The notes below the pieces were generated by a model. It searched no databases, had not been told where the DNA came from, and saw only the letters and a program-made list of their open reading frames with translations. Positions 15,301 to 39,732 of a stretch of 64,000 bases of DNA are shown here, piece by piece. The position numbers and the translations under genes are program-made. The first letter of the stretch is position 1. Every line of letters begins with the position of its first letter. This DNA is from Setophaga petechia (Eukaryota; Chordata; Aves; Passeriformes; Parulidae), in NCBI GenBank assembly GCA_024362935.1, contig JANCRA010000004.1, positions 19,104,621 through 19,168,620 of the forward strand. The letters are read 5' to 3'.

Positions 15301-16399
15301 AACATTCTGATACTTTTGTAAAGAATTTACATAAGCACTTTTCAAGGCATATCTGAACATGCTGTTCCTTGGTGGCTGTGTGGATAGTTCTGAATTTGGC
15401 TCTTACTCTGCCATCACCAGTTGGAATTTGTACTACAGACTGAGTGGGTTAATTAGTCCATGTGAAAGAGAGCCTCCCCAGGAGCCCCTTGTGACTGCAG
15501 ACAAAGTAAGAAAATTTCTCAGGAATTAAGGCCGTTCATTGTACATCTGGACCCTAACTCCCTGCTTACTACTGCAGTGATTTTGTTAAGGCAAGGCCTC
15601 AAAGTCCCACCCACATGAAAAATAAAGTTATTGACCTTGAGATACAGATTCACTTTTGCAGCGTCAGATTCTGTGGGCTGTCCTGAAACTGTGTATGGAG
15701 TTCACATTTATTTTAGTTAACCATGGCTTTTGTAAAATGCTGCAAAAACAATGGGACATCATTTCTATATGGGAACAGGAAAAAAAATCAAATACTGATA
15801 GTTAAGGAAAATATGTCTACAATCAAGCTAGTAGGAACTTGTCCAGATAAATAAAAATACCTTTCTGGAAGATTAATACAAGTCTGACAGTGAGTGGAAG
15901 AATTTTATAACCAGTCAGTTTTCAGAATAGTTCAAGTTGTCCTTACTGATAAGGATAGAAAGTATTTTGAAAAAAGCTTTTCTCCTCATTGGAGTTTGCA
16001 GTATTTTAAATGAAAAATGCTTAGCTTCTCTTTAATTTCTTTAAAAGTTCAATTTTGTTTTGAAATTGGTGATTAAATTAATATGTTGCCAAGCACATTT
16101 TCTACTAAAAGGTTTTTGTCCTCAAGAGTTGTTTTATGATAACAGGAGCTTTTTTAAGGATATGAAGTTTGTTTCAAGGAAGCATTTTATATGGTAAAAT
16201 TCAGCATATGTTCTGGGTTTAGGAAGTATGATTTTTCTTCCATGTTATTAGGTTTTCAGCCTTCAGTTTGGAATATATTGGGAAAAAGGGAATTGTCATT
16301 AGGGATTATGGGAAATACTAGTATATGTTGAGATTTTTAAATTCTCAAGTGTTCATGGAAATTTCACTCATCTTAGCGACCTGGAATTCCCAAGGGCAG
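12313..16399. other. CCDC171 intron, middle part
   Basis: About 4 kb of AT-rich intron. A perfect 11-bp inverted repeat lies at 13469-13500. A somewhat GC-richer, less T-run-rich patch lies at 15400-15700, and I could not assign it. The open frames at 13517-13762, 13982-14248 and 14881-15186 (all minus) have no recognisable domain and are taken as chance. Confidence 0.6.
13469..13500. repeat. Perfect inverted repeat, 11-bp arms
   Basis: tgtgtacaaat at 13469-13479 and its exact reverse complement atttgtacaca at 13490-13500, with a 10-base loop. Neighbouring bases repeat the same tacaaat word several times (13441-13470), so this may be part of a decayed palindromic element or low-complexity drift. 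Confidence 0.85.
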
Positions 16400-16740
16400 A
16401 TTCTTTGAGTGAAGACTGAGGTGAAAAAAAGCAATGAGAAGGCCTTTTCTCTCTCCTAGTCACCAGATCACTGCCTCATTAACAATGGGCCACATTTTGC
16501 CTAGTCCTTCTTTTGGAGGTGATGTACTTCAGAAATCTTTTACTGTTGCTCTTCATATCCCACGTCAGATTCAACTTTAGGTGGATTTTGGCATCCCTAA
16601 AGATATCCCTCTAGGCTTTAGCAATGTGTCTGTATTTTTCCAAATTTAGTATTTCTGAACAATCTTCTTTATGCTTCCTGTTAATACTTGGTCAGGAGTC
16701 CCCTGCATATCCATACAGATCTCACCTTTAATTTTCAAGG
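16400..16740 (-). mobile_element. Old CR1 fragment, antisense
   Basis: The sequence 'gaagactgaggtgaaaaaaagcaatgagaaggccttttc' near 16410, and the following blocks ending in the 'tttggaggtgatgtacttcagaaatc' zone, follow the order of the reverse-complemented CR1 segment between the endonuclease and RT domains. It is strongly diverged, with edges approximate and no coding capacity. Confidence 0.65.
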
Positions 16741-17314
16741 TTGTTTTCAAGGATCACTGTCTAGGTCAAGAATGGTCCATTCTGGCGTAGAGGAAGTGAA
16801 CAAATTCAGCAGAAGATTTATAAATTTTAATTGAGTTTATAACTATTCTTCCGCCTGTTTACTAATGTGGTCTGTGAAGCAAACTCTCCTTATAAAAAGG
16901 CTTTAGCAGTTTTCTTGTCAACTGATTTCCCTTTTGAAATAACCTAGGAAACAATTACACCTGTACTTCTCCAGTAGTTCTACAGGAATGGCAAAACATG
17001 TTGATGGATGGAGTTGTTGAGAAGGATTGTAATCACATCTCCTGGAACAGCTGAATCTGTCAGCTACAATTGATTGTGTTTGACTCTATACTTGTACACT
17101 CCATTTTCCTTTTCAAAGTAAAGCATTATGCATACTCCCTGTGTTTGTTCAGACTGAAGAAAACTAAGGAGATAATAGCTACTGCTGTAAACTATCAAGT
17201 GGGTACTTGTGGAGAAGATGGAGGTACACTCTCCTTAGATCTGTGCATTAGAAGTAGAAGAGAAAACAGGAAAGTTATAATTATCTGTAAGGGGAAAACA
17301 AAAAACTTCACAAT

Positions 17315-17503
17315 GCAGATTGTGAGATATTGGAACAGGTTGCCTGGAGGGTTTGCTGAAATGTCATCTCTGAGGATACTCAAAACTTGACAGAACAAGG
17401 TTCAGAGCTGCCTAACCTGACTTCGACCATACTGTGCTGTGAGTGGGGAGTGGGACCAGATGACCTCCACAGGTCCTGTCGGCTTAAATTCAAGATTTTA
17501 TGA
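17315..17503 (+). mobile_element. CR1 3'-end fragment, sense
   Basis: Contains the CR1 3' untranslated landmarks in order: 'gatattggaacaggttgcctgg', 'ctgaggatactcaaaacttgac', 'gggaccagatgacctccacaggtcctgtcgg', and a degenerate attttatga terminus. It is only about 190 bp and is diverged. The plus-strand open frame at 17070-17390 runs into it and is not a gene. Confidence 0.85.
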
Positions 17504-21639
<4,136 letters not shown>

Positions 21640-21989
21640 ATTGGCCCAGTTGATGTGGGCCGATGCCAGGCACCTATGAAAGCTGCTAACTTGTGCAGCT
21701 GGACAGAGGAGAGGAAATTTAATGTAGGGTTCATGGTTAGGACCAGGACAGTTCACTCATCAAATGCCATCACAGGCAAAATAGGCTTAACTTACAGATA
21801 CAAACTTACTACAAAGAAAATCAGAGCAGGATAAAGACAAGTAAAACAAACCCTTTAAAAAACACCTTCCCCCCATCCCTGCCTCTACCTCCTTTGCCAG
21901 CTGTACCCCCTACCCAGCTGGCACAAGGAGACGGGGAATGGGTGTTACGTCAGTTCATCATCTGTGGCTTCCCCTGCTGCACTGCAGGG

Positions 21990-22135
21990 TCCCTCCCACA
22001 GCAAACAGTTCACTGGGAGCTTCTCCAGCGTGGCTTCGTCTCGTCAGCAACAGCTCCCTCCAAACTGTTGCAACGTGAGTCCATCCCACAGGCAACAGTT
22101 CTCCCAAAACTGCTGCAGCTTTCTATGGGGTGCAC
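21990..22135. repeat. Degenerate tandem repeat (~45-bp unit) inside the LTR
   Basis: Three consecutive units of the pattern 'tcccacaggcaacagttc...ctgctccagcgtgagtcc' are visible, diverged from one another. Such arrays are typical of this LTR family and explain the long stop-free frames here. Confidence 0.7.
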
Positions 22136-22541
22136 TGCTCCAAGGACAGGCTGCTCCAGTTTGGTAGCAGGAGCCCTCTCTCCACAGGCCTCCCACAGGA
22201 TCACAGCCTCCTCCAAGGTGTCTGCCTGCTCCAGTGTGGAGCTCCTCCACGGGCTGTGGGTGGATCTCTGCCTCCCTGTGGCCCTGCATGGGCACAGCTG
22301 CTTTCCTATGGGCTGGACCATGACCCGCAGAGGAATGTGGGCTCAGTGCCTGGAGCACCTCCTGTCCCTTCTTCTCCACTTGCTGTCTGCAGAGTTGTTC
22401 TTCTCACTTGTTCTCACTCCTGTGTCTCTGTAGTGACAATTACAGCGGCCAGCAGCATGTCCATCTTTGGAGCCATGAGGGATTGGCTCTGCTGGACATG
22501 GTGGAAGCTTCTAGCAGCTTCACACAGAAGCCACACCTGAA

Positions 22542-22557
22542 CCCCCCCCCCCCCCCC
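22542..22557. repeat. C16 homopolymer
   Basis: Sixteen consecutive C near the right end of the LTR. It is likely length-polymorphic and a site of sequencing error. Confidence 0.95.
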
Positions 22558-22580
22558 ACCATCAAAAACCAGCCCATGCA

Positions 22581-25503
22581 GATTAAAACCTAAATAGTTT
22601 TAGAAAGCTTTTTTTTCCTTTATGCATGTCAAAATAACAAGCAAAAATCCATGTTTTCTCCTTTTCCAGTGACCTTTATATATTTTCCAGAGCATTGTTA
22701 TTCTCATTGGTTCATTTGCATGAATTTACTTTGTATCTTTTCAGTTTATCGAATTGTGCCGTTATTCAGCAATAGGGTTCTTAAGAGTTTTAAGAGTCAA
22801 TGTTCTTAAGAGTCTTTGTCTTCTGGGAAAAAGTAATTGTGGTCGTAGTAATCTGAAAAAAAGGTGAAATGGGTGCAAAGTCCTAAGAGTGTTAGCTGCT
22901 TTGAGGTAGCATCGCCTTTTTTTTGGTCAAAAGTCTAAAACACGGCACCATATGAGCTGTTCTGAAGAAAATTATCTCTTTTCCTACCCTTGGCCTAGTA
23001 CTGCTAGCAGAAAGTCTGAAACAGCAGATTTAAGAGTTTATTCGCTTGTATACTTCTGTAAGACTTGTATGGAACTTGGCATTTTCCCCAAATTCTTCCC
23101 TCAAACTCTTGGGCAGTACTGGGCGCACACTTTGAGTACTGTGTTGGGTTTTTATGTCATTGCTGACATCGTGCTTCTGCCACAACAGAGTGCGTTTGGA
23201 TTATGCTGCATATCTCCTGCACAGTTGTATGAAGTCAGACAACATTCGGGCAGCATTAAAGCCACAGGTCCGTTTTCAGCTGGTAGGCTGAATCTGTATT
23301 TCTATTGGCAGATTGAGCTGCCTAGAAATAGGGTTACAGCAAAGGGAAGGAATGACAGCTTGAAAAGTTTACTGGCAAAACTCTAATTTTGGCAAACATG
23401 ATATTAATAACATCGTTGCAGGTTGGGACTTAAAATATGAAAATACTTTATTTAGACAGTTTGACAAAACCTATGGTGTGGAAGACAACTCTTGGATTGG
23501 CTTTATACGTATTGTTTTAAACTGAATGAGAATTGTGTGTTACCACTTTGCTAGAGCTACAAGTATGAAAAAATAGTGGTTATTCTTTTTGTGCAACAAG
23601 ATCAACGCAGAATGTTCCTACAATAGGTAGTAGTGAGAGGTTGGTCTTGTAAATGAGAAGGTTGGACTGGAGGTCTCTGTGTAGCTATATCTGTGGTTAT
23701 GTGATAAAAATTATCGTAAAGTCACACTTAGCACTTTCTTCAATGTGAAATCTTCTCAAAAGAGGTCAGATTTTCTGAATTCTTCTTAGGTTTGTTTTAA
23801 GTGTAACACTGTTGTTTGGGATATCTCTAGGATTCATAGGGCTCTGAAGTGTCATTAAGAAACTCTTGTTTTTTCCCTGACTCTTCAGACTTTTAGAAAC
23901 TGTGGTAAGTAGGTGGAGTGGCTGATAGGACAGAGGTCAGTCACTGGGATGTGTGTGCTGTAGAGCCGATCTTGCTCCTGCTACTGAGAGCAATCTTGCA
24001 AGTATGTGTTGCTTTGAATAGGTGGGACTTTGACTGTAACACCTAGTCCAGCCTGAGTAGCATTTTATACTTTCTGGTATTATCAAAAGTCAGGAGAGAA
24101 GAGGCTAACTAATTGAAAGAATGTTGTAAACACCAATTGGCAATACATTCTGACTTGTGCACTTAAGTTTTCTACTGAGTTCTATTGGTGTATTATGTGT
24201 AGCCTACAAGAGGAATTTAATTATTTTTATACAATGCTATGGTAGAATGTCACGCTTATTAGATGACACTAATTATAGAATATTTTTTAAATGCCCTGCA
24301 AGTATGTAAGTGGACCTTCTCTGATAAAGTTTTATGGAGACCCAAAGAAAAGTCTCAGACTTTAGTACCTGATTTGTCTTCATGAGCCACTTTGTGTAAA
24401 TTGCTTAGTGACGCTGGTGATAAGCGCCACTATTGCTGTTTAGTTGTGCTGGGAGTTATGATGATTTAGCCTTTCTGGATTTAAAATCCCACAGATATTT
24501 TCACTTTTGGAAAATAAGGCTGCTAGTATAGTTGGTAAAGATAGTTTTCCTTATAAAACATGTTAAAAATTGTTGAAACCTTGATACTATAATTTGCCAC
24601 ACAGTAAGTGATAAATGTTTTTTTCTGAGAATATAAATAATGCTGAGAGGAATGGTCTGTCAATAACCTAGTATTGAGGTGTGACACCAGGAAAAAAGAA
24701 AAGTTTGTTCTTGGAAACTGAATATCAGCTGACATCTGGTGACCTCTCGATCAATACAGGGCTGTTTTGCTTTCTTGACGCATTGTTCTATGCACTTTGG
24801 AATGATCAGACTTGTTCATATGTCCCCAATTAAGGCAACAAGATCAGAAGTCTCATATAAAGGTTTAATAAATAAGTTTAGTGTGTATATAATGGATGTA
24901 TCAGATTTATAATTGAACATTATGTAGGACCCTACAGACAGATAATATTTTTTTTGTCATTTCCTTCAGAATAAAATTGAATATAATTTAAAATGTTATT
25001 AAGTCCTCTCCAAGCATAACATAATCATATGATCTTTGGCTCAGTAAGGCTTTGAGTAAATGAAGTACTGCATTACTATATGCATGCTTAGTCACAATGG
25101 CAAAATAATGTCAGGAAAAGTGTGACATTCTTAACGTTCAGACAACATGTTTTTCAAAGTATATAATTGTGCGGTTTCAAAGTTGGCTTGCCTGACTGAA
25201 TGACATAGGTTCGACTACAGTAGAAATAATATGTGAGACTGCATACCAAATGCATTAGACATAAATGTAATCCAGAATCTACAGTTCTGTATCTTCTATT
25301 AAAGCTTTTATACAGATGTCTTTTAGCTCTGTTTGCTGTGAAAGCATGGCTATACAGCTGTATCTCTCATGGCAAACAAGGCTGCTCTTCAGTGTTCTGT
25401 ATTGTCACTGAAACCCTAACTAATTCTAATACCTCACATCCAGGGTGAGTAATTTTCTCTCTGTGGCTTTAAGGCTTAATTTTTGTTCTGTGTTTTCCTT
25501 CAG
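22581..25503. other. CCDC171 intron, last part before exon 5
   Basis: Mostly AT-rich intron. It contains a 144-aa open frame at 22952-23386 (plus) in a stretch that is GC-richer and less repetitive than its surroundings, with no recognisable domain. A possible CR1 3'-end scrap lies at 23650-23705. No exon signature fits the CCDC171 frame. Confidence 0.55.
23650..23705 (+). mobile_element. Possible CR1 3'-end scrap, sense
   Basis: 'aaggttggactggaggtctctg...ctgtggttatgtgata' resembles the last 50 bases of CR1. It is too short and diverged to be certain. Confidence 0.4.
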
Positions 25504-25607
25504 GCACTTGTGAGGACAAAGATAAACCTCTGAGCTGCTCTGTTGTTGAGACTTTGAGGTATACCTTGACAGCTTACCAGAGCAAGCTGGAAGATACGTC
25601 TAATGAG
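25504..25607 (+). CDS. CCDC171: CCDC171 exon (window exon 5)
   Basis: This 104-nt exon completes the split Gly codon from exon 4 (G+GC) and leaves in phase 0 before donor gtagca. It encodes CEDKDKPLSCSVVETLRYTL followed by TAYQSKLEDTSNE, aligning with the DKDKP...LTDYQNKLEDASNE region remembered for human CCDC171. It includes a short proline/serine-containing break between coiled-coil segments. The donor (gag|gtagca) departs from consensus at +5. The acceptor is ttccttcag. Confidence 0.92.
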
Positions 25608-28390
25608 GTAGCACTTGCAATGTTTGGCTCTATATGTATTGCATTTGGCCTGCAGCAGAACATACACTTTGCTTGTAAAAAACGGCAGAAGAGTGGGAAT
25701 GTTGAGTAGACAGCTTCAAGTATGCCTGAAGAAAAAATCTCTGTCGCTACTATTTCTCTAAGCTTGCCCTACAGTAAAGTTTCACATTTGTGGGGACAGG
25801 GGGAACAGTTTTTTGTCTTTCAAGTTTAATTTGCTTTTCTAGTTCAGTCTTTTGGGGCTATTTTCAATAAACATTTAGGATAACAAGCCGTTCATATATA
25901 GAATGTTAGTTAAAAGATAATGATCTAAGAGGGCAGATGCATATATTGCAGTGTTCCCAAATACACAATGGTTGAGCCTCATTAGTCACTGCTATCAGGC
26001 ATGTGAATGATCATGCTCCCCTGTACTTCTAAAACTGGTATAATTTTCTGAGAAGAGTGTTTTCAATGGATTCTCATTGGCAGCTTTTTTGCTATAATTT
26101 CAATTAAAATGTTAGAATACTGTCTTTACGTTATCTAAGAAAATAATGGAAGTATTTAAATTTTGGGAAGCTTTCCCTTGAAAAAAAATCAGATGTTTTC
26201 TATGCAGTCCTTTTATATCACTGATTAAGAAGTTACAATTTTGCATTTATTTTCTTGTGTGTTTTGCTAGTCTGACTAAATTACTCCTCTTGGGTGTAAA
26301 TGTTTTATTAATTTGTGGCTTTAAAGGCTGTAGAAAGAAGTCAACTGCACCATTAAAACTTTTTCTACAAACTTGTGATTAGTCTTTGAATAAAACTGGC
26401 AAATACAGAAAGGCAAGTTGTGATGAGATTGCAAGGTGCCAGCACTCTTATTTAATTTCTAGGATTTGTCTATTGTTTTGACAAATGCATAGTCTTGCTA
26501 GTCACTCCACAGGTTAAAAAAAAATTTAAAATTAAAAATAAGAAAAGAAAACTATATTAGCTTTGCCCTTTTTAGTGGGGAAAAAAGGTCTCCCACAAGA
26601 CCTCTGAGTTTGTTTAAGGGGCACAAAAATAAGTGACCATGGTAACAATTATACTTTTTAAACAGCAAGCACTGTTAAGTCTCTCCCAGCGAGATAAGAG
26701 AACTGATGTGTATAGTCATTATGAAACTCTTCTGAGACCCAAGTCTGGAAGCTGCAGAGTAACTAGGAACATATTACCCACAGCGAATTGTTATTTGGGA
26801 GGAGGAGCATCACGTGATGGGCAGCACCGTTGAAAAGTCGACTCAGCAGGCTTTGGCTTAGTGATGTGCTTTGTTGTGAAACTGTGCCAGAGACAGCAGT
26901 GGGGAGACCAAGGGGGTGGCTTCTAAGAAAGCAAAGAGAGTGTTCTGACAGAAAGAAGAATGAACTGTCAAGGAAAATAAATCGCAAGCAGAGCAGGACC
27001 AACAGATGACCTGCCACAAGACTTCCCAGTAGGACTGTGTGTGACTGACCCTGAAGTTGTCATATGGAGCCAGAGATCACTGAGCACCTTTGTGGTGCAC
27101 AGAAAGGGCAGTGCTCTGTCCTTCTTGATTGCCCCCGCCCCCACAGAGAATGCTGCTTTTGGCTTTTTATGTGTGAGATATGTTTAATAATAAAACTTTA
27201 ATAATACAATAATGCACAAGGGGACTATGAAGGGCACTGTGCAATAAAACCAGGTTGTTTTAATACACAATAAGGAAGGGTTTTAGTAGCAACACAACAG
27301 TAAGCAAATTTTAGTGGTTTCCTTTATAAAAAGATTTTCAACAAGATTCTACATATTGATGAATTTATTAGTGTGTGTACACCTGTATGTATATGTGAAA
27401 TACGCTGGTAAATTTGTCATGTGTCACCTTTAACTTACTGTGTTAAACATTTGATTAAAAGATCTGGTTAGTTTGTGTAGTCATGCAAACCAGCAAACTA
27501 GAAGGGTGTAGAAGTGTTTTGGGTTTTGTAGATAACTAGCTTCTGACTTTCTGTATAGTGCAGATACCAGAACATGTTTGGATAGAGGGAAAAGATTAGT
27601 AAACCAATAAAAAGACTGAAAATATTCCAGTAGCATTCTTTAATTTACTGTAATTATTTCTAAGGCTTCTGCCAAGTTTCCTGACATCAAAATATAAAAA
27701 TAAACATTTTAAATGTAATTCATAAATTTTGTAAATTAGGTATTCTGTTTCTGAGTTGCTCCTTAAATGTCAGGTGCTAGCACCATCATCATAAAAACAG
27801 AGATGCACATTATTTTGTTAATGTTGTTACCTTTTTTGAAAGTGGAAGGTGAAGCTAGTACACATGGTAGCACCTCAGTACATAATAAGCAATCTCTGAG
27901 ATTGCTTTTGCTTTTAACCCTAAAAGTCACTGTGCCTCTGTGGTACATTGATGCTTTTTACAGTATGTGGCTACTATCCTGTGCTCTCTATAGAATCAAG
28001 CTTGTAGCTGGACAATTTCTGCAAATGGCCACTGACTTGAAAAATTGTTTTCTCAAACCACTCCCCAGATCATTATCTGAATTTATTACACTTTCAAGTG
28101 CATTTCAGAATTTGTATTTTTGTCAGATATTTTGAGAGTTAACAGGATAGGTAAGAATGGACTCAGTTTGGGATTCTGCCACTACTCTTTATTTTAAATC
28201 ATTATAAAAGGTTATGTAGTGTTTTGTAATGGCGTGTTATTTAGATTGTATGGAGTACAAAAGCTCTTCAAGGAATTGAAATAAATTTTGGTTTTTTACT
28301 TTCATATCTGAAATTCTTCCTTTATATTATATTGAATAGATCATTGCACCCTTTCTGTAAAAGCCTGTTTGACTTTCATATTTTTTGCAG
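25608..28390. other. CCDC171 intron (2783 bp)
   Basis: AT-rich intron with one distinctive GC-richer segment at about 26640-27160 that contains a palindromic atcacgtgat E-box (26809-26818) and a gcccccgccccc tract near 27131. I could not assign that segment to a repeat family. The open frames at 26763-27017 and 27767-28135 lack domains. Confidence 0.55.
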
Positions 28391-28480
28391 CTTGAGAAAA
28401 CGAAGGGTTTATGTAAAAAGATGACAAAAGAACTTGAGGTATCTGAGGAGAAAATGTGTGCTTTACAACAAGACCTGAAG
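28391..28480 (+). CDS. CCDC171: CCDC171 exon (window exon 6)
   Basis: This 90-nt exon encodes 30 residues, phase 0 at both ends, with acceptor ttttttgcag and donor gtaggt. It encodes coiled coil: LEKTKGLCKKMTKELEVSEE followed by KMCALQQDLK. This part is less conserved against the human sequence I recall than the neighbouring exons, but phase, splice sites and heptad pattern fit. Because it is symmetric in phase 0, it could be skipped without a frameshift. Confidence 0.87.
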
Positions 28481-37979
<9,499 letters not shown>

Positions 37980-38294
37980 TCACAGAATGGGTCAGGGTGG
38001 AAGGGGCCACAATAGGTCATCTGGTGCAACCCCCCTGCTCAAGGGGATTGTCCTAGAGCACATTGCAGAGAATTGTGTTCAGATTGTTCCTTAATATCCC
38101 CAGAAAGGGAGATTCTACAACCACTTTGGGTAATCAGTCACTGCACAGAAAAGAAGTTCCTCCTCTTGTTCAGGTGGAACTTGCTGTGTGTCAGTTTGTG
38201 TCCATTGCCTCTTGTCCTGTTTCTTGGCATCACTGAGCAGAGCCTGGATCCATCCGCTGACACCCTTTCTTTAGATACTTGTAGACACTGATGA
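37980..38294 (-). mobile_element. CR1 copy A, 3' end (broken by copy B)
   Basis: Begins with gtcacagaatgggtcagggtgg, the reverse-complemented CR1 3' end, and proceeds through the 3' untranslated region to '...gtagacactgatgag' at 38294. There a second CR1 3' end starts abruptly. The sequence that should follow (as in the CR1 at 1.2 kb: cctctcaatcatctctg...) resumes only at 39733 (cctctcagtcatttctt). This is therefore the distal piece of copy A, separated from the rest by a nested insertion. Confidence 0.9.
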
Positions 38295-39395
38295 GAGTCA
38301 CAGAATAGTTAGGTTTGGAAGGGACCACTGGAGACCATCTAGTCCAACCCCCCTGACAAGGCAAAGTCATCCAGGGCAGGTTACATCAGAATGCGTCAAG
38401 TTTTTTTGGGTTTTTTTTTCTTTTGAGTGTCTCCAGAGTGGGACACTCCACAATCTCCCTGGGTATCCTGTTCCAGTGCTCTGACACCCTCAGTCTAAGG
38501 AAGTTTTTCCTCATGTTGAGGTAAAACTTCTCATGCCTTAGTTTTTTGCCATTGCTCCTCATCCAACATCGGTGCTGGATCACTCCACTGAAAAGTCTGG
38601 CACCATCCTCCTGACACCCACCCACCCACAGATATTTCTGTGCATTGATGAGATCTCATCAGTCTTCTCCAGACCAAACAGTCCCAGTTCCCAGAATCTC
38701 TCCTCATCAGAGAGAAGCTCCAGACCCCTGATCATCCTTGTGGCTCTCCACTGGACCCTCTCCAGTAGCTCCCTGTCTCCCTTGTGCTGAGGAGCCCAGA
38801 ACTGGACACAGCACTCCAGGAATGGCCTCACCAGGGCTGAGTAGAGGGGGAGGATCACCTCCCCGACCTGCTGGCCACACTCTTGCCAATGCACCCCAGG
38901 ATGGCATTGGCCCTCCTGGCCACAGGGGCACTGGTGGCTCATGGACAGCTTGTGATGCACCAGGAGACCCAGGTCCTTTTCCACTGAGCTGCCCTGTAGG
39001 AGGCTCTTGGGGCTGTTCCTCCCCAGGTGCAGGACCTGGCACTTGCCCTTGTTGAGCCTCACCAGGTTTCTCTCTGCCCACCCCTCCAGCTGATCAAGGT
39101 CCCATTGAATGGCAGCAGAGCTTTCAGGTGGATCAGCCACTATCCCCAGTTTAGTGTCACCAGCAAACCTGCTGAGGGTGCATTTGATCCCTTCCTCCAG
39201 GTCAGTGATAAACAAATTCAATGAGATTGGACCCCTGGGAGCATCACTGACTGCAGGCTTCCACCTAGATTCTGGTCCACTGATCAGGTTTTTTGAGGGG
39301 ACAGGGAGTGTGGAAGGGAGCTTGAGGACTACATTCTGCATATCCCCTTTTTGTTGGAGGGGAGCATTCTGCATATCCCCTTTTTGTTGGAGCCT
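38295..39395 (-). mobile_element. CR1 copy B, nested inside copy A
   Basis: Starts at agtcacagaatagttaggtttggaagggacc, a complete CR1 3' end. It gives a 264-aa minus-strand frame (38580-39374) that is the C-terminal part of ORF2: DLEEGIKCTLSRFAGDTKLG (catalytic-box remnant with ADD changed to AGD), [30 protein letters not shown], and RVQWRATRMIRGLELLSDEE. It is intact over a longer run than the other copies, so it is probably the youngest CR1 here. It is still 5'-truncated, and the catalytic change marks it as inactive. A 33-bp tandem duplication lies near its upstream end. Confidence 0.93.
39332..39392. repeat. 33-bp-period tandem duplication
   Basis: The 28-nt word starting cattctgcatatcccc occurs at 39332-39359 and again at 39365-39392 with no mismatch. 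The identity indicates a recent duplication, at the upstream end of CR1 copy B. Confidence 0.95.
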
Positions 39396-39732
39396 CTTCT
39401 TGGAGGAGATTTTGGGGGCTGTGTCGCAGACTGGTTTCCATCATTGATGTGAAGTGTCTTTAAAAAAAAACTTTGTTGCACTTGCAGCCTATTGCAGCAG
39501 ACATTGCTTTATGTTTTAGTGTCTGGCTGGTTCCAGCTGTCACATCAGCCTGAGCTTTGAAAATCATTATTCCGTGTGGATTTTGTGCTCCCCTATTAGG
39601 ACAGTGTCTGTACAAAGCCACTAAGCTGTGCAATTTTCAGTTCTTGATTCACCCCAAGGTCCATTCATCTAACCCACATTTCCTGAGCTTAGCTGCAAGG
39701 ATGTTGTGGGAGACAATATATATCTAAGTTTG
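39396..39732 (-). mobile_element. Rearranged segment with a CR1 RT fragment
   Basis: About 39600-39715, read on the minus strand, gives IVSHNILAAKLRKCGLDEWT, the conserved CR1 reverse-transcriptase block after the [10 protein letters not shown] motif. The flanking 39396-39600 is not recognisable. The simplest reading is that this is the upstream part of copy B with its middle disrupted, but an independent fragment cannot be excluded. Confidence 0.6.

Larger units (their letters stand above)
21640..22580 (-). mobile_element. Avian ERVL-type LTR with internal repeats
   Basis: A GC-rich island in an AT-rich intron whose blocks match, in order, a long LTR common in bird introns: 'ggcccagttgatgtgggccgatgccaggca' near 21651, 'catcacaggcaaaataggcttaactta', 'aaaacaccttcccccc', serial 'tcccacaggcaacagttc' units, 'gcctggagcacctcctgtccc', 'gattggctctgctggacatggtggaagcttctagcagcttcacacagaagccac', and a C-run. 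The right edge is set at ccatgca (22580); the left edge is uncertain by tens of bases, and I found no target duplication. No retroviral genes are present. The 179-aa plus-strand frame (21894-22433) is an LTR by-product. Confidence 0.85.

Noticed and set aside
21894..22433. 179-aa plus-strand open frame, longest on the plus strand after the exon 10 frame
   Set aside because: It lies wholly in an avian LTR with tandem GC-rich units; open length follows from composition, and several overlapping frames on both strands are equally open.
38580..39374. 264-aa minus-strand ORF as a host gene
   Set aside because: It matches the CR1 reverse-transcriptase C-terminal region and continues into the CR1 3' end at 38295.
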